Origin: an uncultured Pseudomonadales bacterium | GTDB lineage: Bacteria > Pseudomonadota > Gammaproteobacteria > Pseudomonadales > Azotimanducaceae | Direction: 5' to 3' | Assembly: GCA_958296025.1 (NCBI GenBank) | Contig: OY282430.1 | Location: 2,542,001-2,606,000 of the forward strand | DNA length: 64,000 nt | Shown: positions 51,609 through 61,584 of the stretch, piece by piece | How the letters are laid out: each line of letters begins with the position of its first letter | Numbering within the stretch: position 1 is the first letter of the stretch | The notes under the pieces: generated by a model | The model's input: the letters and a program-made list of their open reading frames with translations, nothing else | Databases searched by the model: none | What the model was told of the DNA's origin: nothing | Program-made: the position numbers and the translations under genes

Positions 51609-52823
51609 TCATTCCGTCAGCTTGCGCCCCTGCTTGGCCCCCAGCCGCAGGCGCAGGGCGTTCAGGCGGATGAAGCCGGCGGCGTCCGCTTGCTGGTAAG
51701 CGCCGCCGTCGTCCTCGAAGGTGGCCACCTCAGCATCGTACAGGCTGTTGGGCGAACGGCGGCCCTGCACGGAAACGGCGCCCTTGTAGAGCTTCAGCCG
51801 CACCACGCCGTTGACCGGCTCCTGGGAGGCGTCGATCAGCGCCTGCAGGGCCTTGCGCTCCGGCGACCACCAATAGCCGTTGTAGATGAGGCTGGCGTAG
51901 CGCGGCATGAGCTCGTCCTTCAGGTGCGCGACCTCCCGGTCCAAGGTCAGGGACTCCATGGCCCGATGCGCCTTCAGAAGAATGGCGCCGCCCGGCGTTT
52001 CGTAGCAGCCCCGGGACTTCATGCCGACGGCCCGGTTCTCCACTAGGTCGTCCCGCCCGACGCCGTGGGCGCCGCCGATTTCGTTTAGGCGGGCCAGCAG
52101 GGCGGCGGCGCCCAGGCGCTCCCCGTTCAGCGCCACCGCATCGCCGTTGGCGAACTCGACTTCAATTATCGCCGCTTGGTTCGGGGCCGCCTCGGGCGCC
52201 ACCGTCCAGCGCCACATGGCCTCGTCCGGGGGGCGCCAAGGGTCCTCCAAGCCGCCGCCCTCATAGGAGATGTGCAGCAGGTTGGCGTCCATGGAGTATG
52301 GGGACTGGTCGCCGCGTGGGTAGTCCACAGGAATCTGATGCCGCTCGCAGAAGGCCATCAGCGCCTCCCGGGAATTCAGGCCCCACTCCCGCCAAGGCGC
52401 AATGACCTTAATGTCCGGGTTCAGGGCGTAGGCCCCTAACTCAAAGCGCACCTGATCGTTGCCCTTGCCGGTGGCGCCGTGGGCGATGGCGTCCGCCCCG
52501 GTCGCCGCGGCGACCTCCACCAAGCGCCGGGCGATCAACGGCCGGGCAATGCTGGTGCCAAGCAGGTACTCCCCTTCGTAGAGGGTGTTGGCGCGGAACA
52601 TGGGGAAGACGTAGTCCCGAACGAACGCCTCCTGCAGGTCTTCAATGTAGATCTCCCGCACCCCCATCGCCTCGGCCTTCGCCCGGGCCGGCGCCACCTC
52701 CTCCCCTTGGCCGATGTCGGCGGTGAAGGTCACCACTTCGGCCGCGTAGGTTTCCTGCAACCAACGGCAGATGACGGAGGTGTCCAACCCGCCGGAATAG
52801 GCCAGCACGACTTTCTTCACCAT
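51609..52823 (-). CDS. argG: Argininosuccinate synthase
   Basis: A 404-residue enzyme joining citrulline and aspartate with ATP. The N-terminal P-loop is [17 protein letters not shown]; family motifs [13 protein letters not shown] and [16 protein letters not shown] follow. The start is ATG 52823 ([12 protein letters not shown]) rather than the longer frame. argD and argF lie 7-8 kb away on the other strand, so arginine genes are near each other but not in one operon. It is divergent from the small ORF and rnt. Confidence 0.94.
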   Translation of the reverse strand: MVKKVVLAYSGGLDTSVICRWLQETYAAEVVTFTADIGQGEEVAPARAKAEAMGVREIYIEDLQEAFVRDYVFPMFRANTLYEGEYLLGTSIARPLIARRLVEVAAATGADAIAHGATGKGNDQVRFELGAYALNPDIKVIAPWREWGLNSREALMAFCERHQIPVDYPRGDQSPYSMDANLLHISYEGGGLEDPWRPPDEAMWRWTVAPEAAPNQAAIIEVEFANGDAVALNGERLGAAALLARLNEIGGAHGVGRDDLVENRAVGMKSRGCYETPGGAILLKAHRAMESLTLDREVAHLKDELMPRYASLIYNGYWWSPERKALQALIDASQEPVNGVVRLKLYKGAVSVQGRRSPNSLYDAEVATFEDDGGAYQQADAAGFIRLNALRLRLGAKQGRKLTE

Positions 52824-53200
52824 GATCCAAACCTTCCACCGAAAACCGCAATCGGGGCCTTGCGCCAAGGCCGCGCATAATACCGCGCCCCGATGCGAGC
52901 GGATAGATCGGCGCTCGCATGGCTAGGCCGCTGCCGAAGGGCGCTATACTGCCCGCGTTTCGCGGCCACCCATCCAGAGGAATCATAGTGTTCGAGAAGA
53001 ACAGGCTCGCCATCGGCATGGTGAAGGACAACGGGATGACGGAGCGCTGCATCGACAACCTGAGCGACGCAGACGGGTGGGTCGTTGGGCGCAATGCCGC
53101 GCTGGTCTCCTTGCGGCGCCCAAGTGCATTGGGCCTGCGGCTGTCCTAGGATCTCGAGTGAAGGAGACGCCGCGCGCAGCTTGGGGAGCAGGTCACCGCT
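52824..53200. other. Gap between argG and rnt: promoter-like site and small ORF
   Basis: About 377 bases. A tatact hexamer near 52944 is a possible -10 for rightward transcription. The only coding candidate is the 53-codon ORF at 52988. In many related genomes pyrC lies just before rnt; no pyrC homology is seen here. Confidence 0.45.
52988..53149 (+). CDS. Small unknown ORF with ribosome site
   Basis: A 53-residue frame from a GTG preceded by agagga at a suitable distance and by a possible tatact -10 element. The protein begins MFEKNRLAIGMVKDNGMTER and ends in a basic hydrophobic stretch. No domain, signal peptide or membrane segment was recognised. It may be a real small protein, the 5' remnant of a deleted gene, or a leader for rnt. 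Confidence 0.4.
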   Translation: MFEKNRLAIGMVKDNGMTERCIDNLSDADGWVVGRNAALVSLRRPSALGLRLS

Positions 53201-53860
53201 ATGGGTGATGTCAGCATGGCCGCGCGGTTCCGCGGTTTTCTGCCGGTGGTGGTTGACGTGGAGACCAGCGGCTTCGATCCCGTCCGTCACGCCATGCTGG
53301 AGATCGCCGCCCTGACCCTGCGCTTCGATGCCGGCGCCCTAGTCATCGACGCCCGCCATCAATGGCCGGTGCGGCCCTTTGCGGAGGCACAGATCAATCC
53401 GGAGTCTCTGCGCCTGACCGGCATCGACCTGAACGACCCAGGGCGCGGCGCCATCAGCGAGGCGGAGGCCATCAAGCGCCTGTTCAAGATCGTGCGGCGG
53501 CAGATCAAGGAGCACGGCTGCCACCGGAGCGTTCTCGTGGCGCACAACGCGGTGTTCGACGCCGCCTTCCTGCGCAACGCCGCCGTGCGCGTCAACGCCA
53601 AGCGCGATCCCTTCCACCCGTTCACCACCATCGATACGGCCGCCTTGGCGGCGGTGGCCTACGGCCACACGGTGCTGCGCGAAGCCTGCGCCCGGGCCGG
53701 CATCGCCTACAGCAAGGAGCAGGCGCACAGCGCCCTCTACGACGCCGAGCGCTGCGCCCTGCTGTTCTGCAGGATGGTCAATGACTGGGGAGAAGCGCTG
53801 GGCGACAATGCGCCTTGGCTCGGCGCCGGCAGCCGGCGACTGCGGGCGTCGCCACCTTAG
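53201..53860 (+). CDS. rnt: Ribonuclease T
   Basis: A 219-residue DEDDh exonuclease that trims tRNA and other stable RNA 3' ends. The catalytic residues are in VVVDVETSGFD, VAHNAVFDAAFL and HSALYDAE. The basic patches at residues 95-105 and 125-130 fit the RNA-binding surface of the family. The stop codon overlaps the convergent glutaredoxin stop (TTAG at 53857-53860). Confidence 0.92.
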   Translation: MGDVSMAARFRGFLPVVVDVETSGFDPVRHAMLEIAALTLRFDAGALVIDARHQWPVRPFAEAQINPESLRLTGIDLNDPGRGAISEAEAIKRLFKIVRRQIKEHGCHRSVLVAHNAVFDAAFLRNAAVRVNAKRDPFHPFTTIDTAALAAVAYGHTVLREACARAGIAYSKEQAHSALYDAERCALLFCRMVNDWGEALGDNAPWLGAGSRRLRASPP

Positions 53861-54201
53861 CCTTGGTCGGCCCCGGCCGCCTCCTGAATCAGGGGTTCAA
53901 GCTCCCCGGATTCGTACATTTCGGTGATGATGTCGCAGCCGCCCATCAATTCGCCGTTGACGTAGAGTTGCGGGAAGGTGGGCCAGTTGGCGTAGCCCGG
54001 CAAGGCGCGGCGGATGTCCGGGTTGCTGAGCACGTCCACATAGGCGAACCGTTGGCCGCAGGCGATGAGACACTGCACGGTTTGCGCGGAGAAACCACAT
54101 TGCGGGGCCTGGGGGGAACCCTTCATGTAGAGGATGATGGGGTTCTCCTCAATTTGCTGTTGAATGTTGGCCAAGATCGGATCGGTTGCTGCGTCGCCCA
54201 T
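53857..54201 (-). CDS. grxD: Monothiol CGFS glutaredoxin, Grx4/GrxD type
   Basis: A 114-residue monothiol glutaredoxin. The active site is MKGSPQAPQCGFSAQTVQ, and the glutathione loop is WPTFPQLYVNGELMGGCDI. It carries a glutathione-ligated [2Fe-2S] cluster and works in iron-sulfur delivery. A strong aaggaggt site lies 10 bases before the ATG at 54201. It converges on rnt with a four-base stop overlap. Confidence 0.93.
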   Translation of the reverse strand: MGDAATDPILANIQQQIEENPIILYMKGSPQAPQCGFSAQTVQCLIACGQRFAYVDVLSNPDIRRALPGYANWPTFPQLYVNGELMGGCDIITEMYESGELEPLIQEAAGADQG

Positions 54202-54263
54202 GTTCGCCTTTACCTCCTTGCGGGAATCGGCCAGCATTGTAGAGCCTAACCAAACCTAGGCCA

Positions 54264-55466
54264 ATGCTTGAATTCGATCAACTCATCGACCGGCGCGGCA
54301 CCTTCAGCGCCAAATGGGATAAATACCAAGGCCGCGAGGTGTTGCCGTTCTGGGTGGCGGACATGGACTTCGCGGCGCCCCAGTTTCTGCTGGACGCCTT
54401 GGCCGCCCGAGTAAATCACGGCGTTCTCGGCTACACCCGCACGCCGGAACCCTTGGTTGGCGCCTTTTGCGAATGGATGCGGCGCAACCACGATTGGCGG
54501 GTGGCGGAGGAATGGCTGGTGTGGATTCCCGGCGTAGTGCCGGGCCTGAACCTCACGGCGCTGGCGGTGGCCGAGGCGAACGGCTCGATCCTGATCCCAA
54601 CCCCCATTTACTATCCCTTCCTGTCCGTGCCGGCCAACGCCGGCCAGCACCTCATCAAAGCGCCGATGCAGCGGGACGGGCGCCGCTGGGTGATGGATGT
54701 GGACGCCCTGCAAGCCACCGCTGACCGCCAAACTCGCCTGCTGATGATCGCCAACCCGCAGAACCCCACCGGGCGGGTGTTCAGCAAAGTGGAACTCGAG
54801 GCCTTGGCGAACTTCGCCGAACGGCGCAACCTATGGATTTGCTCCGATGAAATTCATTGCGGCATCCTGCTTGATCGGCAGGCCCGCCACACGCCCATCG
54901 CCAGCTTGGATCCGGGCATTGCCGAGCGCACCGTCTCCCTCTACGCCACCACCAAGGCGTACAATGTCCCCGGCCTGTCCTGCGCCGTCGCCATCATTCC
55001 GAACGCCGACCTAAGGCGCCGCTTCCAACAGGCCAGCCGCGGCCTGACGCCCTTCATCGGTCCCCTCGCCTACGCCGCCTCGACCGCCGCCTTCAACGAC
55101 CAAAGCGGCTGGCTGGACCGCCTGCTGGACTACCTGCGCGGCAACCATCAAGCGATGCTGGCCGCCATCGGCGAGCGCATGACGCCGGTGGAGGGGACCT
55201 ACCTCGCCTGGATAGATGTGCGCGATCTGGATTTGCAAAACCCGGCGGCGCACTTTGAGGCGCATGGTGTGGGCCTTTCCGACGGCGCCGCCTTCGCCGG
55301 CCGCGGCTTCCTGCGCTTCAACTTCGGCTGCCCTAAAGCACTGCTGAAGGAAGGCTTAGCACGGTTCGCCAAGGGCGTCGAGGCCGCCCCCCGGCTCGCG
55401 CACATCGCCCCTGAGGACCCAGGCCAGGGATCAAGCAAGCCTCCTCAGGTTGCGGCCGTTCCTTGA
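54264..55466 (+). CDS. PatB/MalY-type PLP-dependent C-S beta-lyase
   Basis: A 400-residue fold-type I aminotransferase-like enzyme. The N-terminal VLPFWVADMDFAAP and ANPQNPTGRVFSK are PatB/MalY markers; the PLP lysine is in YATTKAYNVPGLS near residue 230, and the C-terminal arginine region is GRGFLRFNFGCP. These enzymes cleave cystathionine, cysteine or S-methylcysteine derivatives, releasing a thiol, ammonia and pyruvate. Methanethiol from such reactions would suit the methanethiol oxidase in this window. It is divergent from grxD and convergent with the TonB-dependent receptor. Confidence 0.85.
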   Translation: MLEFDQLIDRRGTFSAKWDKYQGREVLPFWVADMDFAAPQFLLDALAARVNHGVLGYTRTPEPLVGAFCEWMRRNHDWRVAEEWLVWIPGVVPGLNLTALAVAEANGSILIPTPIYYPFLSVPANAGQHLIKAPMQRDGRRWVMDVDALQATADRQTRLLMIANPQNPTGRVFSKVELEALANFAERRNLWICSDEIHCGILLDRQARHTPIASLDPGIAERTVSLYATTKAYNVPGLSCAVAIIPNADLRRRFQQASRGLTPFIGPLAYAASTAAFNDQSGWLDRLLDYLRGNHQAMLAAIGERMTPVEGTYLAWIDVRDLDLQNPAAHFEAHGVGLSDGAAFAGRGFLRFNFGCPKALLKEGLARFAKGVEAAPRLAHIAPEDPGQGSSKPPQVAAVP

Positions 55467-55524
55467 AGCGCCGGCGGGATTGGCGTCCATAGGCGGGTGT
55501 GGCCGCGCCGGCCGACGCTTCGGG

Positions 55525-57762
55525 TTACCGCCAACGCAGCGTCTTGCCGAGGCGCAGCCCGTACTCCCGACGGTCGTTGCTGTTGATGATGAGCACCGTG
55601 GGGTCCAGGTCCAGCTTGGCCAAGGGATAGGCCTCGTCGGTGAGGTTGTGGCCGTACAGGGACAGCCGCCAATCCCCTGCGGGGCTTGCATAGCCGAGGC
55701 TGGCGCTCAGCAGGTCCACGGGTTCCATCAGATTTAGCGGCGAGTTGACCGGCTGGCCGAACATCCCGCTGCGGTGGTAGTAGTCCAGCCGCACCGTCAA
55801 AGCGCCGCCGTTTTGCAAACTCCAAGCGTATTGGGGCGACAGGGAGACCGTCCAGTCCGGCGTCAGGGCGGGCGAATCGCCCTTTTTGATGCCCTGCACC
55901 CCAGCATCCACCTCGGCGATTTCGATGTCGATCCAGCCTAGCGCGAACTGCACGCCGAAGCCGGGCGCAGCCTCCCACAAGCCCTCCAGTTCAAAGCCCT
56001 TGGCCCTCGATTCGGCGGCGTTTTGGGTCAGGGTCAGGAAGCCTTCGCCGATCAGTTCATTCTGCTGCACGGCGAGGTCGGTGTAGCGGACGTGGAAGAG
56101 GGCCGCGCTGAGGCTCAATCCGCTGCCGAAGGCACCCTTGACGCCCAGTTCGAAGGAGTCGGCAAAGGTGGGGTTGAAGGCGACGAAGGTGTCCGGGCCA
56201 CCGAAGGGCCGGGGTGGATAGCCGCCGGCTTGGTAACCCCTGGCGTAGCTGGCGAAGGCGTTGAAGGCGTCACCCAATTGACGGGTCAGGGAGACATCGC
56301 CGGTCAGTTCCCGCCAATCGTCGCTGCGTTGCGCTGGGGCCGGGAAGTAATGCAGGGAACCCAGCGCTTCCTTGGCATCCCAAGTGTGGCGCATCCCCAA
56401 GCCCAGGTTCCAACGTGGCGCCAAATCGATGTTGGCGTGGACGAAGGCGGCCTTGCTGCCGGTCTCCTGCTTGATGTACAGGCGCCCATCGAAGTCGCTG
56501 ACCGGAATCACCGCCGGGCGCCCGTCGGCCAGCCCTGCCGGGCGGAACACGAAGGGGCTGTCGTTGAAGCCTTCCTCGCGAAAATAGTAGAGGCCGGCCA
56601 CCCAGTCCCCCCAGCCGGCCAGTCCGCTGAACTGGAGTTCCAAGGTCCATTGGTCCGCCTCGCCGCGCTCCGGGAACTCAATGAGGGTGGCCGGGACCTT
56701 CTCGTTGTCCAAGCCGCCCTCGAACCACATGTCCCGGTAACCGAGAATGGCCTTGAGGCGCAACGGGTCGGCGGCCTGCCAATCGACGGTGAGGGAGACG
56801 CCAAGGGTGCGGTCCTCCGTAGCGGTCAGCCGGTTGTTCAGGGAGTAGGTGTCGTCTGGGTCAGGGGCTTGGTCGGCGGGCTTGAGGCCGAAGCCGTTGC
56901 GCGGGTTGAAGACCTCAACCGCGTGGGGGGTGATGCCTTGGTCGGACCGGGAAACGTCCGCCGTGGCCAAGACGCTGAGGTTGTCCGCCGCCTCCCACAG
57001 CAGGGCGGCGCGGCCAAAGCCTTGGAAGATCTCGCCGATCTCCGCCTTTGGGTCAGGGATCAGCAGGGCCTTTCCCACCCCCTCACGGGACTTGACGCCG
57101 CCGGAAACGGAAAGAAATAGGGCGTCATCCAAGGCGACGTCCGCGAAGAAGTTGCCGTTCAGCCGCCGGCGGCTGCCAGCCTTGAGATCGATGCGGGCAA
57201 ATCCCTCGCCGGCGGGCTTTTTGGTGACGATGTTCAGCGCCCCGCCCAAGGTGTTGCGGCCGGAAAGGCTGCCTTGCGGGCCGCGCACCACCTCCACCCG
57301 TTCAATGTTCATCAGGTCCATGTTGGCGCCCATGTTCCTGCCCAAATAGACGCCGTCGAGATAGATGCCCACCGCCGGGTCCGTGGTGATGATGTGGTCC
57401 TGCAGGCCGATGCCGCGCATGAACACGGCGGCATGCCCAGTGTTGCCTTGGCCGAAGTTGGTCTGCACCAGATTGGGCGCGAACTTCTCCACTTGGTTGA
57501 GCTCGGTGAGGCCACGCTCCCGCAAGCGCCACTCATCCAAGGCGGTGATGGCGACGGGGATTTCCACAAGGGTCTCCTCCCGCCGCCGGGCGGTCACCAC
57601 CATTTCCTCGACGGAAGCCGTCCCTCGGTCCGCGGCAAAGCCCGCCGCCTTGGCCCCTTCCTGCGCACGGGTTTGCGCCAAGGCCAACGGCGCAAGCGCA
57701 CAGCAGGCCACCACAGGGGCGACACCCCAAAAGGCCCTCCGCCCGCCAAGCCTGTGGATCAA
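55525..57762 (-). CDS. TonB-dependent outer-membrane receptor
   Basis: A 745-residue receptor. The signal peptide ends near ALAQT; a TonB box-like VEEMVVTARRREE leads into the plug (AVFMRGIGLQDHIITTDPAV, GIYLDGVYLGRN, VEVVRGPQGSLSGRNTLGGA). The beta-barrel runs to a final strand REYGLRLGKTLRWR with an aromatic-type C-terminus. The plug GPQGSLSGRNT signature is typical of the large Sphingomonas/Caulobacter-like receptor family used for many substrates, not only siderophores. The ligand is unknown. It is divergent from the porin gene. Confidence 0.9.
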   Translation of the reverse strand: MIHRLGGRRAFWGVAPVVACCALAPLALAQTRAQEGAKAAGFAADRGTASVEEMVVTARRREETLVEIPVAITALDEWRLRERGLTELNQVEKFAPNLVQTNFGQGNTGHAAVFMRGIGLQDHIITTDPAVGIYLDGVYLGRNMGANMDLMNIERVEVVRGPQGSLSGRNTLGGALNIVTKKPAGEGFARIDLKAGSRRRLNGNFFADVALDDALFLSVSGGVKSREGVGKALLIPDPKAEIGEIFQGFGRAALLWEAADNLSVLATADVSRSDQGITPHAVEVFNPRNGFGLKPADQAPDPDDTYSLNNRLTATEDRTLGVSLTVDWQAADPLRLKAILGYRDMWFEGGLDNEKVPATLIEFPERGEADQWTLELQFSGLAGWGDWVAGLYYFREEGFNDSPFVFRPAGLADGRPAVIPVSDFDGRLYIKQETGSKAAFVHANIDLAPRWNLGLGMRHTWDAKEALGSLHYFPAPAQRSDDWRELTGDVSLTRQLGDAFNAFASYARGYQAGGYPPRPFGGPDTFVAFNPTFADSFELGVKGAFGSGLSLSAALFHVRYTDLAVQQNELIGEGFLTLTQNAAESRAKGFELEGLWEAAPGFGVQFALGWIDIEIAEVDAGVQGIKKGDSPALTPDWTVSLSPQYAWSLQNGGALTVRLDYYHRSGMFGQPVNSPLNLMEPVDLLSASLGYASPAGDWRLSLYGHNLTDEAYPLAKLDLDPTVLIINSNDRREYGLRLGKTLRWR

Positions 57763-57990
57763 CTTGAGCTCCTAGTGGATGAAATGCGTGGCATTTTCCC
57801 GCCGGAACCGGCCAAATTCAACTCAAGCGCCGCCAGCCGCCAAGGTTGGCATGGTGCGCCCGGAAGCTGCACATGGGCTGGAACGTGCGGATACCCGCCT
57901 TGAAGTCGCCGCGATCGGCTAAAATCAGGAATTTGCAGAATGGCGCTTGACCATGTAGGGTGCGCCTATCGGCGTAGAGGACAACGGATT

Positions 57991-59235
57991 ATGGCGGCCA
58001 CACCTCGTATCGTTGGGCTGATTGGCGCGGCATTGGCTTTTTCGGCCCAGGCGCAGACCGCGGACTTGCCGGATTGGGCGCAGGGCACTTGGAACCTGGA
58101 CCTGCGCTATCGCTATGAGCATGTGGACGACAACCTAAACCGCAACGCCAACGCATCGACGCTGCGGGCCGGCGTCACCTACACCAGCGCCGACGTGAAG
58201 GGTTGGAGCATCCTGGCGGACTTTGAGCACGTATCCGCCATCGGCGCCGAGAAATACAATGACGGCGGCAGCAACGGCAAGACCCAATACGCCGTGGTGG
58301 CGGACCCGGAAGGCACCGAAATCAACCAAGCCTACGTCCAATTCACCGGGCTGCCGGGCACCACCCTACGCTACGGTCGCCAAGTGATGCTACACCGGCC
58401 CTATCCCGGCAACCGCTACGTCGGCAGCGTGGCTTGGCGGCAGAACATGCAGTCCATCGACGGCTTCGAGATCGAAAACCGCTCCATTGAAGACCTGACC
58501 TTCAAGGGCGGCTACATCTACAACGTCAACCGCATTTTTGGGGAGGAGAACAAGCTGCCCAACCGCAGCGACTTCGATCTGGACGGCCTGCTCGCGCAGG
58601 CGGTTTACACCGGCTTCAGCGGCATGAAGGTCGAGGGCTACGCCTATGACCTGGACTTCACCAAGGCCGTCGATCTTTCCACCCGCACCTTCGGCCTGCG
58701 CGTCGCCGGCAACTGGCCGCTGAACGAGGCCGCCAACCTGATCTACGCCTTCGAAGGCGCCCGGCAGAAGGACACCGGCAGCAACCCGAACGACCTCTCC
58801 CTTTCCTACTGGCTGGTGGACTTGGGCTTCGGCCTGCCGCAGTGGAACGGCTTCTCTCTCAAACTGAGCCGGGAGTGGCTGCAAGGGGACGGCGTGGTCG
58901 GCTTCCGCACGCCCTTGGCCACCCTGCACGGCTACCAAGGCTGGACCGACAAGTTTCTCGCCACCCCGGCGGCTGGGGTGCGCGACACCTATGTCACCGC
59001 CAGAGGAAAGCTCGGACCGGTGGCCCTGCTGCTGGCCTACCACGACTTCAAATCCGATGACGGCGGCTTCGCCTACGGTCAAGAGTGGAACCTCATGGCC
59101 ACCGCCAAACCGACGGACCGGCTGTCCGTGGGCCTGAAGTTCGCCAGCTACCAGGCCGACGGCAACCCCTCCAACACCGGCGGCACCGCAGTGGACGCCA
59201 CCAAGTTCTGGGCGTGGATGCAGTTTTCACTGTAA
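57991..59235 (+). CDS. Alginate-export-type beta-barrel porin
   Basis: A 414-residue outer-membrane protein. The signal peptide is AATPRIVGLIGAALAFSAQA. The mature part is built of alternating strands with aromatic girdles (WNLDLRYRYEHVDDNLNR, GTTLRYGRQVMLHRPYPGNR) and ends WAWMQFSL, with a C-terminal hydrophobic residue for BAM insertion. The layout fits the Alginate_exp porin family, which also includes non-alginate sugar or small-solute channels. It is divergent from the TonB-dependent receptor; the pair may handle one substrate. Confidence 0.78.
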   Translation: MAATPRIVGLIGAALAFSAQAQTADLPDWAQGTWNLDLRYRYEHVDDNLNRNANASTLRAGVTYTSADVKGWSILADFEHVSAIGAEKYNDGGSNGKTQYAVVADPEGTEINQAYVQFTGLPGTTLRYGRQVMLHRPYPGNRYVGSVAWRQNMQSIDGFEIENRSIEDLTFKGGYIYNVNRIFGEENKLPNRSDFDLDGLLAQAVYTGFSGMKVEGYAYDLDFTKAVDLSTRTFGLRVAGNWPLNEAANLIYAFEGARQKDTGSNPNDLSLSYWLVDLGFGLPQWNGFSLKLSREWLQGDGVVGFRTPLATLHGYQGWTDKFLATPAAGVRDTYVTARGKLGPVALLLAYHDFKSDDGGFAYGQEWNLMATAKPTDRLSVGLKFASYQADGNPSNTGGTAVDATKFWAWMQFSL

Positions 59236-59286
59236 GCCCGGCCCAAGCTGTCCCCCCAAGCCATGCCGTCGGTCCCGCACCGGCCC

Positions 59287-59451
59287 CAGTGTCCTGTCCC
59301 GCAAATAACCACACATGATCTACGGGTCTTTTAGACTCCTGGCTGCGTTGCTCCGCCTTGTGTGGGGCCTGCCACACGGCGTTGTCGCGCCTTGCCAGGA
59401 GCCAAAAATCCCTCGCATCCAAAGCGCACTTATTTACGCGACAGGACACCA
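59287..59451. mobile_element. MITE-like element with terminal inverted repeats
   Basis: A roughly 165-bp non-coding element. The left end cagtgtcctgtcccgcaaat and the right end, read in complement, tggtgtcctgtcgcgtaaat, form about 22-bp imperfect inverted repeats. There is no transposase. Partial relatives are at 42793-42845 (right end only) and 48599-48651 (centre only). It lies within 50 bases of the argD start and so contributes its upstream region. Confidence 0.75.
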
Positions 59452-59499
59452 GGATCTTTTATGATGGCGCGTTTGGCGTTGCCCTAGGAGGTTCAGGCC

Positions 59500-60660
<1,161 letters not shown>

Positions 60661-60678
60661 CCCTTCAGGCCCAGGATC

Positions 60679-61584
60679 ATGGCGAAGCGGGATTTCCTCA
60701 CGCTGCTCGACTGCTCCCCCCAAGAGCTGCAAGCGCTGGTCGAGCGCGCCGCGCAACTCAAGCGGCTGCACCGGGCGGGCACGGCGCCACGATCCCTGGC
60801 CGGGCGCACAGGGGCGCTCATCATGCAGTTGAAGAGCACACGCACAAGGGTGGCTTTCGAGGCCGGCATGCACCAACTCGGCGGCAGCGCCATCTTCCTC
60901 AGCCCGGCGGACACCCAGCTCGGCCGCGGCGAACCCATTGCCGATACGGCCCGGGTGCTTTCGGAAATGGTCGATGTGCTGATGGTGCGCGGGCCCAGCC
61001 ACCAAGATGTGCGGACCTTCGCGGAGGCCGCCACCATTCCCGTCATCAACGCCATGACGGACCTGTACCATCCCTGCCAACTGCTGGCGGACATCCAAAC
61101 CTTTGAGGAGCTGCGCGGCCCCATCGCCGGGCGCCGCGTCGCCTTTCTCGGCGACGGCTACAACATGTGCAATTCCTACATCAACGCCGCAAGGCAATGG
61201 GGCTTTGCATTGCGCATCGCCAGCCCCTCGGATTACGAGCCGGACGCGGCGATGTTGGCGCAGACCGGCAACGCCGCCTTGGTGGAGACGCCTCGAGAAG
61301 CCGTGGCCGGCGCGGATTTGATCGTCACCGACGTCTGGTCCTCCATGGGTCAGGAAGAGGAAGCGGCGCAACGGCGGGCGCGCTTCGCCCCCTACCAAGT
61401 CAACGAAACCCTTTTGGATCAAGGGGCGGCCAACACCCTGTTCCTGCACTGTCTGCCCGCCCACCGCGGCGAGGAAGTGGACCACAGGGTGCTGGACGAC
61501 CCGCGCTGCGGTGCCTGGGTGGCCGCCGGCAACCGCCTGCACAGCCAAAAAGCCCTGCTGGAGTTCCTACTAGGGGTCCTTTAG
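60679..61584 (+). CDS. argF: Ornithine carbamoyltransferase
   Basis: A 301-residue enzyme making citrulline from ornithine and carbamoyl phosphate. The carbamoyl-phosphate loop is LKSTRTRVAFEAGMHQLGG, followed by NAMTDLYHPCQLLADIQT, and the ornithine loop FLHCLPAHRGEEVDHRV. It forms an operon with argD. Its stop overlaps the convergent glpK stop by four bases (TTAG at 61581-61584). Confidence 0.95.
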   Translation: MAKRDFLTLLDCSPQELQALVERAAQLKRLHRAGTAPRSLAGRTGALIMQLKSTRTRVAFEAGMHQLGGSAIFLSPADTQLGRGEPIADTARVLSEMVDVLMVRGPSHQDVRTFAEAATIPVINAMTDLYHPCQLLADIQTFEELRGPIAGRRVAFLGDGYNMCNSYINAARQWGFALRIASPSDYEPDAAMLAQTGNAALVETPREAVAGADLIVTDVWSSMGQEEEAAQRRARFAPYQVNETLLDQGAANTLFLHCLPAHRGEEVDHRVLDDPRCGAWVAAGNRLHSQKALLEFLLGVL

